Part shown: one piece after another, positions 1-8,401 of the stretch | How positions within the stretch are numbered: the stretch's first letter is position 1 | Layout of the letters: each line of letters begins with the position of its first letter | NCBI RefSeq assembly: GCF_001579845.1 | Contig: NZ_CP007440.1 | Span: 620,001 to 684,000, forward strand | Length of the DNA: 64,000 nt | Reading direction: 5' to 3' | Origin: Rhodoplanes sp. Z2-YC6860 | GTDB taxonomy: Bacteria > Pseudomonadota > Alphaproteobacteria > Rhizobiales > Xanthobacteraceae | Made by a program: the position numbers and the translations under genes | The notes under the pieces: generated by a model | What the model saw: only the letters and a program-made list of their open reading frames with translations | The model's database searches: none | Told to the model about the DNA's origin: nothing

Positions 1-810
1 CTCGCGGTTGATCTGCATCACGCCGAATTTCTTGCCGACGCGATCGGCCGAAGCCTGGGCCCAGGCCAGCGCATCCGCGGAGAGTTCGCCGTAGCGTCGG
101 GTCTTGCCGTTGTCGGGCGCAAAGCCCGCGAGCGTGTAGCCCATGGTGCCGTTGCGCAGCGCCACCACCTTGTTCGGCAGGCCGGCATTGATCAGCGACT
201 GCGCGCCGATGATGCTGCGCGTCCGCCCGGCGCAGTTCACCACCACCAGCGTCTCGGGCTTGGGCGCAATGTCGTGAATGCGCAGCACGAGCTCGGCGCC
301 TGGCACGTTGGTCGCGGACGGGATCGAAACGCGCTGGAACTCGTCGAACGGCCGGCTGTCGACCACCACCATGTCGGTGCCGCTCTTCAGGAGGTCGTTG
401 AGCTCTTCGGGCGAGACGCTCGGCGTGTGGTTGATGTGCTCGATGTGCTCGCCGAATGCCTTGCTCGGCACGTTGACGCCGGAGAACAGCTCGTAGCCGG
501 CCTTCTCCCATCCGGCGAGGCCGCCTTGAAGGAAGCCGACATCGGTGTAGCCCGCGGCACCGAGGACAAGCGCTGCGCGCTCGACGGCACCGTCGCCGTC
601 GTCACAAAGAACGACGCGGGTGCTCTTGTGCGGCACGAGCTGCGCGAAGCGCAGCTCCAGGCGGCTCAATGGGATCGACCGCGCCCACAGCAGATGGTTG
701 CGCGAGAAAATCAGCTCTTCGCGCACGTCGATCAGCGCGAGCTCACGTCCGTCATTGAGCATGGCCTTGACGGTGGCGGGATCGAGCGGGCGGGCGGTGG
801 CTTGGGGCAT
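1..810 (-). CDS. multi-domain rhodanese-like sulfurtransferase (3' end outside window)
   Basis: The 270 visible codons start at an ATG at 810 and run off the left edge. Two rhodanese folds can be followed. The first has its active-loop cysteine in VVLCDDGDG (C69). The second has VNCAGRTRS (C193), a good match to the six-residue rhodanese loop CxGxxR. Rhodaneses move sulfane sulfur from donors such as thiosulfate to acceptor thiols. Tandem-domain forms are common, and more domains may lie beyond the edge. A cysteine-dioxygenase-like gene lies 85 bp upstream on the same strand, which suggests a sulfur-amino-acid catabolism operon. The family call is secure; the substrate is not known. Confidence 0.88.
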   Translation of the reverse strand, partial: MPQATARPLDPATVKAMLNDGRELALIDVREELIFSRNHLLWARSIPLSRLELRFAQLVPHKSTRVVLCDDGDGAVERAALVLGAAGYTDVGFLQGGLAGWEKAGYELFSGVNVPSKAFGEHIEHINHTPSVSPEELNDLLKSGTDMVVVDSRPFDEFQRVSIPSATNVPGAELVLRIHDIAPKPETLVVVNCAGRTRSIIGAQSLINAGLPNKVVALRNGTMGYTLAGFAPDNGKTRRYGELSADALAWAQASADRVGKKFGVMQINRE

Positions 811-895
811 TGGTTCCTCAAAACAGATGGCCGGCCAAAAAACATGGCCGGCGTTAGGCGCCGGCCATGACGATACGATGTCGCGGGAGGATCGA

Positions 896-1438
896 CTACG
901 TCGCCTGCTGCGGGGTCATCTGCTTCACCTTGCCGGTCTTCAGGTCGATGCTGATGCGGTTGATCATGTCGAGATTGGTGCCCGTCACCCGCACGAAGCG
1001 CGACATGTCCGGATAGTCGATCGAGTGGATCGCGCCGTTCTGGTAGATGCCGGCCTGGCCGGGAGCGAGGCGGTATTTCTTCTCGGGCTCGAGTTTCGCG
1101 TAGGTCGGGTCTTTCCCGTCGTCGAGCCGCTTCCATTCGATCATGTCGGTCCAGAGCTTGGCCTGGCCGTAGATCGCCCAGGATGCGCCGTGATCGTGTG
1201 GCGGCGAGACGCGGGCCTTCTCGTTGATGTGCGCCAGCACCTGGAACTTGAGATCGGGATCCTCGTACAGCACGTTCAGGCCACGCTCGACCTTGTCGCC
1301 GCAGTACTTCTCGACGAAGTCCTGGTTCTGAAGAAGGCGCTCGAGATTCGCCCGGACCTCCTCACGGCCTGCGGGACCGGGATCGCGCTTCAGCGAAGTG
1401 CGTATGTCGGAAATGAATTGATCAAGCTCGTAGCCCAT
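896..1438 (-). CDS. cupin protein, cysteine dioxygenase-like
   Basis: A 180-aa single-domain cupin. The segment SPPHDHGASWAIYGQ carries H81 and H83, and a third histidine sits in GAIHSID (H138). This is the H-x-H...H arrangement that binds iron in cysteine dioxygenase and 3-mercaptopropionate dioxygenase. Enzymes of this family oxidise thiols to sulfinates with O2. It lies immediately upstream of the rhodanese gene in the same direction, so co-transcription is likely. The exact thiol substrate cannot be read from the sequence; a metal-dependent role in sulfur metabolism is the inference. Confidence 0.75.
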   Translation of the reverse strand: MGYELDQFISDIRTSLKRDPGPAGREEVRANLERLLQNQDFVEKYCGDKVERGLNVLYEDPDLKFQVLAHINEKARVSPPHDHGASWAIYGQAKLWTDMIEWKRLDDGKDPTYAKLEPEKKYRLAPGQAGIYQNGAIHSIDYPDMSRFVRVTGTNLDMINRISIDLKTGKVKQMTPQQAT

Positions 1439-1929
1439 GGTGCGCTCCTGGCGTGCTCCGCGGAAAATCGATTGCCACGCAGAGTGCCATTTTCACGCAA
1501 ATTGTCACGCTGCGCCAGTCGACCGGAGAATATCAATTCTGCTCGGAACGCAGATGAGAGAAGAAGATTTTCGGGGAAGACCCTGTGCAGAAAACGCAAC
1601 CGGGAGCGGCAAGGGGCCATGCCTCACTGATGGGGCCCGCTATAGCCTGCTCCCGGCGTGTCGTTTGTGGGTTTGCCGCTACGTAAGCGCCCAAACGGTT
1701 GCTGTTACGCTAAGCGGCGGAACTGACCCGGTGGCGTCATGGTGACCTCCGTTTTCAGTTTTGCGTTTATCGCGCTCGCCTCGGCGAGACGCTCAACACC
1801 CACGTATGCTCCTCCTGTCGAGGGCCGCTGTCAACAATTCTTCACATGTGATTCATGCGACGGAGATTCGCGTCTCCTTGGCGGAACAATCCGTCTCGCG
1901 CGAGCGCGGGATAAGTTGCCGGTTGCAAT
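1439..1929. other. intergenic region with a possible leader ORF
   Basis: A 490-bp gap between the cupin and PaiB genes. The one item of note is a 12-codon minus-strand ORF from an ATG at 1740 to a TAA at 1705, encoding MTPPGQFRRLA. An excellent Shine-Dalgarno (ACGGAGGTCACC) precedes it, and it lies 270 bp upstream of the cupin-rhodanese pair. It may be a translated leader, but no attenuator hairpins could be assigned. I see nothing else convincing in this gap. Confidence 0.3.
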
Positions 1930-2571
1930 CTAATTGGTGAGTTTGCCGCGCTCGGCGACCAGTACAGCCATCACGGCTTCCTGTTCGCCACCATCGCGCA
2001 ATCCCGCGGCAACACCGGCGCGGTCCACTTCGGGCCGGTTCTGGCTCACCTTCCATTTGCCTTCGATCGTCGTGATCGGAATCTCGACGCCGATGATGCC
2101 CTTGATCTGCGACGCGAGATATTGCTCCGGCGCATCGTCGACCTTCCACGGCTTCGGTAAGGCGTTTTCGTTTTGGTTCGTGAGGTCTTCGATCTGGCGT
2201 CTGAGCCACGCGGTGTCTTCAACGACGCGCGGCGCGCCCCAGGCGTGCACCGTCACGTAATTCCAGGTCGGCACGACTTTGCCGTGCTCCTGCTTGGTCG
2301 GATACAGAGAGGGCGAGATGTAGAGCTGCGGTCCCTGGAAAACGACCAGGCATTCCTTCACGGCCGCAAGCTCGCGCCATTGCGGATTGCCGCGCGCCAT
2401 ATGGGCGCGCAGCGTGCCGTGCTTCGACAGATCGCTGTAGACCAGAAACGGAATCGCGTTCGCCTGCAGCCCGCCCGGTCCTGCTGTGATCAGCAGGCCG
2501 AGCGGGTGCGAGCGAATGAGCCCGTGCTGGACCTCGATGCGATCCTCCCGGAAGTGCGGAGGCTGATACAT
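1930..2571 (-). CDS. PaiB-type FMN-binding negative transcriptional regulator
   Basis: 213 aa, full length for the PaiB/YhdG-like family. It starts MYQPPHFRE and has the characteristic segments GLLITAGPGGLQANAIPF and PTWNYVTVHAWG, which line the split-barrel FMN site in related proteins. B. subtilis PaiB was named as a repressor of sporulation and protease genes, but most bacterial homologues are simply flavin-binding split-barrel proteins of unknown target. It follows the GNAT gene by 13 bp on the same strand, so the two are probably co-transcribed. In B. subtilis a GNAT (PaiA) also pairs with PaiB. Confidence 0.8.
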   Translation of the reverse strand: MYQPPHFREDRIEVQHGLIRSHPLGLLITAGPGGLQANAIPFLVYSDLSKHGTLRAHMARGNPQWRELAAVKECLVVFQGPQLYISPSLYPTKQEHGKVVPTWNYVTVHAWGAPRVVEDTAWLRRQIEDLTNQNENALPKPWKVDDAPEQYLASQIKGIIGVEIPITTIEGKWKVSQNRPEVDRAGVAAGLRDGGEQEAVMAVLVAERGKLTN

Positions 2572-2584
2572 CGCGCAGCTCCGA

Positions 2585-3187
2585 TCAGGCTTGCACGCGC
2601 CGGGTCTGGCCCCAGGCTTTGATCGAGGCCCACAGCCCGCGGTCGAGCCGGAAGCGGTCGATCGGCGCCGAGCTCGAAATGGCGCGGATGCGGAGCAGGC
2701 CCGCGCCCGACCACTGGAAGCCGCATTTCTCCAGCACGCGCCGCGACGGCGGATTGGTCACGCGCGCCGCCGACTGGATCGCGTCGGCGTCGGTGTCGGT
2801 GAAGATATGATCGATCACCGCACGCACAGCTTCCGTGGCGTAGCCTTTGCCCCAGTGCTTGACGCCGAGCCAGTAGCCGATCTCCGGCGGATGCCGGTCG
2901 ATCTGCGTGAAGCCGCAGGCGCCAATCGGCGTGCCGTTGCGCAGCGTGATCAGGAATATGGTTTCGTTGCCGTGACTGTTGGCGACGGCGATGAAGTCTT
3001 CGGCGTCGGCGAGCCGGTACGGATGGGGAATGCGTGCCGTGTTCTCGGCGATGCGGCGATCGTTCGCCAGCATGGCTACCGCTTTAACGTCCCCAAGCTG
3101 CGGCGCACGCAGAACCAGCCGCTCCGTCTCGAGGACGGGAATACACCTCTCGCGGAAGGCTCCTGAAGGTATCTCTTGCAGTGTCAT
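2585..3187 (-). CDS. GNAT-family N-acetyltransferase (RimJ/RimL type)
   Basis: 200 aa. The N-terminal strand TERLVLRAPQLGDVKAVAML and the acetyl-CoA loop GYWLGVKHWGKGYATEAV identify the RimJ/RimL-like GNAT group. The motif A core is a Q/RxxGxG/A variant, GKGYAT. NPPSRRVLEKCGF is the usual motif B helix. Acetyl-CoA is the donor; the acceptor is unknown. In many Rhizobiales a GNAT gene sits just after rplU-rpmA, as here. A strong hairpin separates it from rpmA, so some transcription may start in the 3188-3245 interval. Confidence 0.85.
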   Translation of the reverse strand: MTLQEIPSGAFRERCIPVLETERLVLRAPQLGDVKAVAMLANDRRIAENTARIPHPYRLADAEDFIAVANSHGNETIFLITLRNGTPIGACGFTQIDRHPPEIGYWLGVKHWGKGYATEAVRAVIDHIFTDTDADAIQSAARVTNPPSRRVLEKCGFQWSGAGLLRIRAISSSAPIDRFRLDRGLWASIKAWGQTRRVQA

Positions 3188-3246
3188 GACACGGGCTCCT
3201 TTGGGCTCGGTTGAAGAACTCGGGTTGAAAACTCGACCCGGAAAAA

Positions 3247-3280
3247 CCGAAGGGGGAGGCGGTATCCGCCTCCCCCTTTA
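3247..3280 (-). terminator. intrinsic terminator after rpmA
   Basis: A 12-bp perfect stem (AGGGGGAGGCGG with CCGCCTCCCCCT) closes a 3-nt loop at 3263-3265. Read on the minus strand it is followed by TCGGTTTTTC, which supplies the U-tract. It ends the ribosomal-protein transcript 60-70 bp past the rpmA stop. Confidence 0.8.
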
Positions 3281-3342
3281 AGGGCCCTGTGAGCCCCGCC
3301 GGTTCGGACAGACACCGGCGGACCCACTATGGTTCCACCGTT

Positions 3343-3615
3343 TTATTCGGCCGCGGCCTCCGTCATCGGAAGGACGGAAATGAATACGCGGCCTTTGGCT
3401 TTGGTATTGAACGTGACGCGACCTTCAGTCAGGGCGAACAGCGTATGATCGCGGCCAATGCCGACGTTCTGGCCGGCATGCCATTTGGTCCCGCGCTGGC
3501 GCGCCAGAATGTTGCCCGGCACGGCCGTCTGACCGCCGAACAGCTTGACGCCAAGGCGTTGCCCGGCCGAGTCACGGCCGTTCCGGGAAGATCCGCCTGC
3601 TTTCTTGTGAGCCAT
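3343..3615 (-). CDS. rpmA: 50S ribosomal protein L27
   Basis: 90 aa, typical L27 length. It begins [16 protein letters not shown], the conserved N-terminus that reaches towards the peptidyl-transferase centre, and contains [15 protein letters not shown] and DHTLFAL. It assembles into the large ribosomal subunit. It is the second gene of an rplU-rpmA pair, 172 bp after rplU, and is closed by the hairpin at 3247-3280. No anomalies are visible. Confidence 0.97.
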   Translation of the reverse strand: MAHKKAGGSSRNGRDSAGQRLGVKLFGGQTAVPGNILARQRGTKWHAGQNVGIGRDHTLFALTEGRVTFNTKAKGRVFISVLPMTEAAAE

Positions 3616-3787
3616 AACTGAGGTCCTAAAACTCGTGTGTCTTTGTAGCCCGATTCCGTTCCGGAATCATCTCACAAATATTGATGAACGCCATTTTCTG
3701 AAGGACATCCGCGCAGTTTCCTGCGCTGGAGCCTGACGTTCACCGCGAATTTACTGCTGAGGTCGAGTTGGCGCGCCAGCTTGGCGA

Positions 3788-4183
3788 TTATGCCGCGTCG
3801 TCCTCGGCTTCTGTCTTGGCCGGCTTCGCCTTGGGCTCGGGCTTCGGCTTCGGGCCTTTCGAGGGCTTCGCGCCGCCCGTCAGGATTTCCGAAATCCGAA
3901 TCAGGACGAAGTCCTGCCGATGGCCGCGCTTGCGCCGCGAGTTCTTGCGACGACGCTTCTTGAAGGCGATGACCTTGCGGCCGCGGCCATGCTCGACGAT
4001 CTCGACCGCGACGCTCGCGCCCGAAATGGTCGGCTTGCCGATCTCCGGCTTGTCGCCGCCCAGCATGATGACTTCGCCGATCTGCACGATCGTGCCCGGC
4101 TCGCCTTCCACGCCCTCGACCTTGAGGACCTGGTCTTCGACCACGCGGTATTGCTTACCGCCGGCTTTGATGACTGCGAACAT
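3788..4183 (-). CDS. rplU: 50S ribosomal protein L21
   Basis: 131 aa. The first ~100 residues match L21 ([34 protein letters not shown]). The protein then continues with a Lys/Pro/Ala-rich tail of about 28 residues ([20 protein letters not shown]). Such extensions are common in alphaproteobacterial L21. It binds 23S rRNA in the large subunit. It is the first gene of the rplU-rpmA operon and is driven by the promoter at 4323-4351, leaving a leader of roughly 130 nt. Confidence 0.97.
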   Translation of the reverse strand: MFAVIKAGGKQYRVVEDQVLKVEGVEGEPGTIVQIGEVIMLGGDKPEIGKPTISGASVAVEIVEHGRGRKVIAFKKRRRKNSRRKRGHRQDFVLIRISEILTGGAKPSKGPKPKPEPKAKPAKTEAEDDAA

Positions 4184-4322
4184 CGTTCTCTATCCCGTGC
4201 TCATACCCAGCTCTCGGGGTGACCCGCGGCCGGCTTCTTTCAGTCGGTTTGTGATGTGGTTACAGGCACTTATGTGCCGTAACAAATCGCGCGGACCTTG
4301 AGGCCCGCGCCATTGCGGCATG

Positions 4323-4351
4323 CTTATGGGGGGCAGGGCCGTTTCTGTCAA
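4323..4351 (-). promoter_or_regulatory. sigma-70-like promoter of rplU-rpmA
   Basis: On the minus strand a perfect -35 hexamer TTGACA (4351-4346) is followed after 17 nt by CATAAG (4328-4323), a fair -10. It points at rplU about 140 bp downstream. The long GC-rich leader between them may carry translational control, but no specific structure was assigned. Confidence 0.7.
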
Positions 4352-4542
4352 GGAAAACGGCCGAAACAGGGGCTTTTGGGCCTCGGCGAGGCCGTTCCGC
4401 AGCACCTGCCTGTTTTTTCGCCATTGCCGCCTCTGGTTCTGGCGCGGCGCTGTGGGCCCACCGCTAGGTCACTGAAAAATCGAAAGATTCCGATGGCATG
4501 GCGCTTGCTCGCCTGTCCGCCAGCCAGAGCAGGGAGCTTCTT

Positions 4543-5493
4543 ATGATCCGCCGTCGCGAATTCCTCGTTGGAGCAGGCGTTGCCGCCTTGGCCGCCCCGG
4601 CCGTGCTGCGCGCCGAAGATGTCACGATCATCAAGATGGGCGCGTTGAAGCTCATCCATTCGATCACACCTTACTTCTACGAGCGCTTCACGCCGGCCGG
4701 CACCAGGATCGAGGTCGTGCCGTTCGAAAGCCCGGCCGAGGGCAAGAACGCCGTGGTCACCAAGTCGGTCGACTTCGGCATGTTCGGCATCGCGGCCGCG
4801 ACGTTGGGCGCCGCAGCGGGCGAACCGGTCGTCGTGATCGCCGGCGCCTGCAACAAGGGCATGGCGATCATCGCCAAGAAGGACAGCCCGATCTCCTCGA
4901 TCAAGGACCTCAAAGGCACCAAGGTCGCGATCTGGCCGGGCTCGACGCAGGAGGTGTTCATCCTCGAGCGGCTGCGGATGGAAGGGATGTCGATCAAGGA
5001 CATCACGCCTGTACGCGTGTCCTTCAGCGAAATGCATCTGGCGCTCGCGCGCGGCGACGTCGATGCGTATGTCGGCGCCGAGCCGGGCCCTGGTGTCAGT
5101 CTCTCGACCGGCATCGGCAAGCTGGTCGAATATCCCTACGGCACCGCGATGGGCGGCTTGAACATGGTGTTCGGCGCGCATCGCGACACGCTGTCGGAGA
5201 AGCCGAAGCTCGTGAACGTGATCCTCGGCATTCATCGCAAGGCGGTCGAGTTCGCCATGGCCAATCCGGCCGAGATGAGCGCCATGGCGGTGGCGAAGCT
5301 CGGCCAGAAGAAAGAGGCGATCGACGTCTCGGTCCCCAATGTCGAACTCACCTGGAAGTTCGGCGCGCTGGAGATTGCGCAGTCCAAGACCTACGCCGAA
5401 TATATGCTGCAGTTGAAGCAGATCCGGCAGCTTCCGGACTTCGCGACGTTCTTCGACACGCGCTTCGTCGACGAACTGGCGAAGCAGGCCTGA
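4543..5493 (+). CDS. ABC transporter substrate-binding protein (nitrate/sulfonate/taurine class)
   Basis: 316 aa from the ATG at 4543, chosen because AGGGAGC lies just upstream and the protein then opens with MIRRREFLVGAGVAALAAPAVL. This is a Tat-like twin-arginine signal followed by a hydrophobic stretch. The mature part follows the NMT1/SsuA pattern: VDFGMFGIAAAT, GKNAVV, and SIKDLKGTKVAIWPGST in lobe hinges. It should capture a small organic anion or amine in the periplasm and hand it to the permease and ATPase encoded next. The ligand cannot be deduced; sulfonates, nitrate, taurine or thiamine precursors are all handled by this class. Confidence 0.87.
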   Translation: MIRRREFLVGAGVAALAAPAVLRAEDVTIIKMGALKLIHSITPYFYERFTPAGTRIEVVPFESPAEGKNAVVTKSVDFGMFGIAAATLGAAAGEPVVVIAGACNKGMAIIAKKDSPISSIKDLKGTKVAIWPGSTQEVFILERLRMEGMSIKDITPVRVSFSEMHLALARGDVDAYVGAEPGPGVSLSTGIGKLVEYPYGTAMGGLNMVFGAHRDTLSEKPKLVNVILGIHRKAVEFAMANPAEMSAMAVAKLGQKKEAIDVSVPNVELTWKFGALEIAQSKTYAEYMLQLKQIRQLPDFATFFDTRFVDELAKQA

Positions 5494-5501
5494 CCACGCT
5501 C

Positions 5502-6365
5502 ATGAGCGCGGGTGCCGAAACCGGGACGGCCCCAACATTGAACGCAGCGGAGGCGCAGCCTACGCCGCGCTCGTTGCCGCGGTTTATTCGGAAGCTGAAA
5601 CAGCCCGCGATCGCGGTGCTGTTTCCGGTCGCCGTCGTGATGGTCTGGCATTTCGCCACCTACGGACGAAAGTACAGCCTGATCCCGCCGCCGAGCGAAG
5701 TCGCGATCGAGCTTTACGATCTGGCGTTCGGCGGCATCTACGACGACGCGTACAGCCAGACCCTCCTGACGCATCTACTTGCCTCGGTGAGCCGGGTCTA
5801 TGGCGGCTTCGGTATGGCGTGTCTGGTCGCGCTGCCGCTCGGGCTGATGATCGGGCGGCTGCCGTTCGTGCGGCAACTGCTCGACCCGACGCTCCAGGTG
5901 CTGCGGCCGATTCCCGTTACCGCCTGGCTGCCGCTGGCCATGATCATCTTCGGACTCGGTCCGCGCTCGGCGGTGTTTCTGGTTTTTCTCGGTGCGTTCT
6001 ATCCGGTGCTGGTCAACACGATCTTCGGCGTGCGTTCGGTCGATCCGCGATTGTTCGAGGCGGCGAGCATGCTTGGCTGCGAGGGCGTCTCGCAGTTCTT
6101 CAAGGTGGTGCTGCCGGCAAGCCTGCCTGCGATCTTCACCGGGCTTCGTCTGGGGCTTGGTTTCGCCTGGGTGGTGATCGTGGTCGGCGAGATGACCGGT
6201 GTGCAGACCGGGCTTGGCGCGATCATCATGGAAGCCCGGCAATTGTCGCGAACCGAAATCGTCATCTCCGGCATGATCGTGATCGGCATCGCAGGCTTCA
6301 TCTCCGACCGCATCGTGATGTGGCTCGGCCAACGTTTGCTGCGCTGGAGCCCGAACCATGTCTGA
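5502..6365 (+). CDS. ABC transporter permease (SsuC/TauC-like)
   Basis: 287 aa with about six membrane segments and the inner-membrane-permease EAA loop (EAASMLGCEGVSQFFKVVLP) that docks the ATPase. The cytoplasmic N-terminus is unusually long and Ala/Thr/Pro-rich before the first helix (AVLFPVAVVMVWHFA). It starts 8 bp after the binding protein and overlaps the ATPase start by 8 bp, so the three genes form a tightly coupled importer operon. Confidence 0.9.
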   Translation: MSAGAETGTAPTLNAAEAQPTPRSLPRFIRKLKQPAIAVLFPVAVVMVWHFATYGRKYSLIPPPSEVAIELYDLAFGGIYDDAYSQTLLTHLLASVSRVYGGFGMACLVALPLGLMIGRLPFVRQLLDPTLQVLRPIPVTAWLPLAMIIFGLGPRSAVFLVFLGAFYPVLVNTIFGVRSVDPRLFEAASMLGCEGVSQFFKVVLPASLPAIFTGLRLGLGFAWVVIVVGEMTGVQTGLGAIIMEARQLSRTEIVISGMIVIGIAGFISDRIVMWLGQRLLRWSPNHV

Positions 6366-7137
6366 GCCGACGGTCCCGATCCTCGAACTCAAGGGCTTGA
6401 GCAAGCAGTTCGAATTCAACGGCGACCGCATCGAGGCGCTGCGCGATGCGAATCTGCGCGTGAGCAAAGGCGAGTTCGTTTGTCTGATCGGCGCCTCGGG
6501 CTGCGGCAAGTCGACCTTGCTCCGCATCGTCGCGGGCTTCGAGAAGGCGACGCGGGGCAGTGCACTGATGTGGGACCGGCCGATCGAAGGGCCGGCGCCC
6601 GATCGCGGCATGGTGTTCCAGGACTACGGCCTGTTTCCCTGGCTTAGCGTGCGCGGCAACATCGCGTTCGGGCCGGCCTCACGCGGACGGCCCAGGTCCG
6701 AGATCAAGGACACGGTCGATCGCTTCGTCGAGCTGGTCGGCCTGCAGCGTTTCGCCGACGCCTATCCGCATCAGCTCTCCGGCGGCATGAAGCAGCGCGT
6801 CGCCATCGCCCGTGTGCTCGCCAACGATGCCGAGATCGTGCTGATGGACGAACCGTTCGGCGCGCTCGACGCGATGACCCGCGAGCGGTTGCAGGACGAG
6901 CTTCTGGAGATCTGGCGGCGCACCGGCCTCACCGTGCTGTTCGTCACCCATTCGATCGAGGAGGCGATCTTCCTCGCCGACCGCGTGGTGGTGATGTCGC
7001 CGGGCCCGGGCCGCATCGACAGCCAGATGCAGATCACGCTGCCGCGCCCGCGCGACGTGGTCGGGAGCGATTTCAACGACATCCGCCGCGAGCTGTCGTT
7101 GCGGCTGCACAGCCATCACGCGCGGAAGGCTGCGTAG
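6358..7137 (+). CDS. ABC transporter ATP-binding protein (SsuB/TauB-like)
   Basis: 259 aa. All ATPase motifs are present in order: Walker A GASGCGKST (~45-53), Q-loop VFQDYGLFPW, signature LSGGMKQRVAIAR, Walker B VLMDEPFGALD and switch histidine VTHSIEEA. It powers import through the neighbouring permease at the inner face of the membrane. Its first codons overlap the permease end, which implies translational coupling. A long palindromic repeat starts 5 bp after its stop and may act as terminator or mRNA stabiliser. Confidence 0.92.
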   Translation: MSEPTVPILELKGLSKQFEFNGDRIEALRDANLRVSKGEFVCLIGASGCGKSTLLRIVAGFEKATRGSALMWDRPIEGPAPDRGMVFQDYGLFPWLSVRGNIAFGPASRGRPRSEIKDTVDRFVELVGLQRFADAYPHQLSGGMKQRVAIARVLANDAEIVLMDEPFGALDAMTRERLQDELLEIWRRTGLTVLFVTHSIEEAIFLADRVVVMSPGPGRIDSQMQITLPRPRDVVGSDFNDIRRELSLRLHSHHARKAA

Positions 7138-7141
7138 GGCT

Positions 7142-7237
7142 GGTCATTCCGGGGCGGCGCGAAGCGCCGAACCCGGAATCCAGTTCCGATGTTCTGGATT
7201 CCGGGTTCGCCCGCTTCGCGGGCGCCCCGGAATGACC
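7142..7237. repeat. long intergenic palindrome (REP-like)
   Basis: Two arms of about 42 nt, starting GGTCATTCCGGGG and ending CCCCGGAATGACC, enclose a short centre around TTCCGATGTT. Within each arm smaller stems occur (GGCGCGAAGCGCC; GCCCGCTTCGCGGGC). It lies in the 136-bp gap between the ATPase and hydrolase genes. Palindromes with a GTCATTCCGGGGC edge are scattered through Bradyrhizobium-like genomes, so this is probably one copy of a dispersed element that here also works as a bidirectional terminator. Confidence 0.75.
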
Positions 7238-7273
7238 GTGGAGAGATTTGAACAACTCCGTTAGATTGATCCC

Positions 7274-8125
7274 ATGAACGATGCATCCTCCACCATCATT
7301 TGGCGCGGCATGAACCGGGCGCAGCTCGATGCCGCTTACGACAACAACGCCGCGGTGCCCGACGTCGCGTCGCGCCGCGACGGCTGGATTTCGCGCAGCG
7401 CGGAGATGCGGAAGAAGAATCCGGAGCTGCTCGATCTCGCCTATGGCCCGCGCGAAAGAAACCGCATCGACGTGTTCCGCTGCGGCAAGGCCAACGCGCC
7501 GCTGTTCTGCTTCATCCATGGCGGCTACTGGCAGCGCAACAGCAAGGACATCTTCGCCTGCATGATGGCGGGTCCGCTGGCTCATGGCTTCGACACCGCG
7601 ATGATCGGCTACACGCTCTGCCCGGACGTGACGCTGACCGAGCTGGTCGCCGAGACTCATGCTGCGATCCGCTACCTCCGCCAGGAAGGTCCGCGCCGCG
7701 GCTTCGGCGCGGGCAAGCTCATCGTGTCAGGCTGGTCGGCCGGCGGGCATCTGACCGCGTCGGCGTTGCCGCTCGACGAGGTCGATGCGGGGCTTGCGAT
7801 CAGCGGCATTTATGACATCGAGCCCTGCCGGCTCAATTATCTCAACGAGAAGCTCAATCTCACTGTGGCAGAGGTCGGGGCCCTCAGTCCGATCCTGCAT
7901 CTTCCCAAGCGAAAGGTGCCGTTGACCGTCGCGTTCGGCACCGGCGAGTTGCCGGAACTGCAGCGTCAATCGCGGGACTATCACCAGGCTCGCGTGGCGG
8001 CAGGCCTGCCGAGCACGCTGCTGCCGCTCGAGCCGTGCAATCACTTCTCGATCATGGACGAGCTTGAAAAGGCTGACGGCCGCCTCACCGCCGCGCTGAA
8101 CAGTCTCATTGTCGCGCTCGGCTAA
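7274..8125 (+). CDS. alpha/beta hydrolase, arylformamidase-like
   Basis: 283 aa. The oxyanion-hole motif HGGYW (82-86) and nucleophile elbow GWSAGG (S155) match the kynurenine-formamidase/esterase branch of the alpha/beta-hydrolase fold. A C-terminal NHFSIMDEL supplies the expected catalytic histidine. Tryptophan catabolism (formylkynurenine hydrolysis) is one option, but no other kynurenine-pathway gene is nearby and similar proteins act as general carboxylesterases. It stands alone between the palindrome and the Bug-protein cluster. Confidence 0.78.
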   Translation: MNDASSTIIWRGMNRAQLDAAYDNNAAVPDVASRRDGWISRSAEMRKKNPELLDLAYGPRERNRIDVFRCGKANAPLFCFIHGGYWQRNSKDIFACMMAGPLAHGFDTAMIGYTLCPDVTLTELVAETHAAIRYLRQEGPRRGFGAGKLIVSGWSAGGHLTASALPLDEVDAGLAISGIYDIEPCRLNYLNEKLNLTVAEVGALSPILHLPKRKVPLTVAFGTGELPELQRQSRDYHQARVAAGLPSTLLPLEPCNHFSIMDELEKADGRLTAALNSLIVALG

Positions 8126-8190
8126 ATAGCGCAGACTTCCTGTCAACAGAGGCGAAAAGCCACAAGCCTGCGGCCAAGCAGGCGACGGGA

Positions 8191-8376
8191 GGAGTGCATG
8201 CGCGTCTCGCGCGGTCTGCTCGCTTTTCTGTCTGGCCTGTTCGCGCCCGTCGCCGCGGCGAAAGACTGTTCGTCTCGGCCTGTGTCGGCGCCATTCGCGC
8301 CGCTTGGCGTCGTCGCCGATGTTGCGAAATCCGGAGCACGTTCGTGAACGAGGCCGGTCTCGCCGGCTCGCAATGA
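8191..8376 (+). pseudogene. deletion remnant of a TctC/Bug substrate-binding protein
   Basis: From the ATG at 8198 the reading frame gives a signal peptide (MRVSRGLLAFLSGLFAPVAA) followed by KDCSSRPVSAPFAPLG. This is a decayed form of the mature start QDYPSRPVT..VPFA.GG of the four genes downstream. That frame stops at TGA near 8346. In another frame the next codons read EIRSTFVNEAGLAGSQ and a stop, which is the family C-terminus. The N- and C-terminal ends are thus joined by an internal deletion of roughly 800 bp. A Shine-Dalgarno (GGGAGGAG) survives. It is the relic of a fifth tandem family member. Confidence 0.7.
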
Positions 8377-8401
8377 AAATCAAAAGCAGCGGAGGACAGC
8401 G

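Noticed and set aside
274-1630. Overlapping plus-strand open frames across the left edge
   Set aside because: They lie opposite the rhodanese and cupin genes, whose catalytic motifs are read clearly on the minus strand.
4348-5235. 295-codon minus-strand frame opposite the ABC binding protein
   Set aside because: Shadow frame; the plus-strand gene has a Tat-like signal peptide and sits in a coherent ABC operon.
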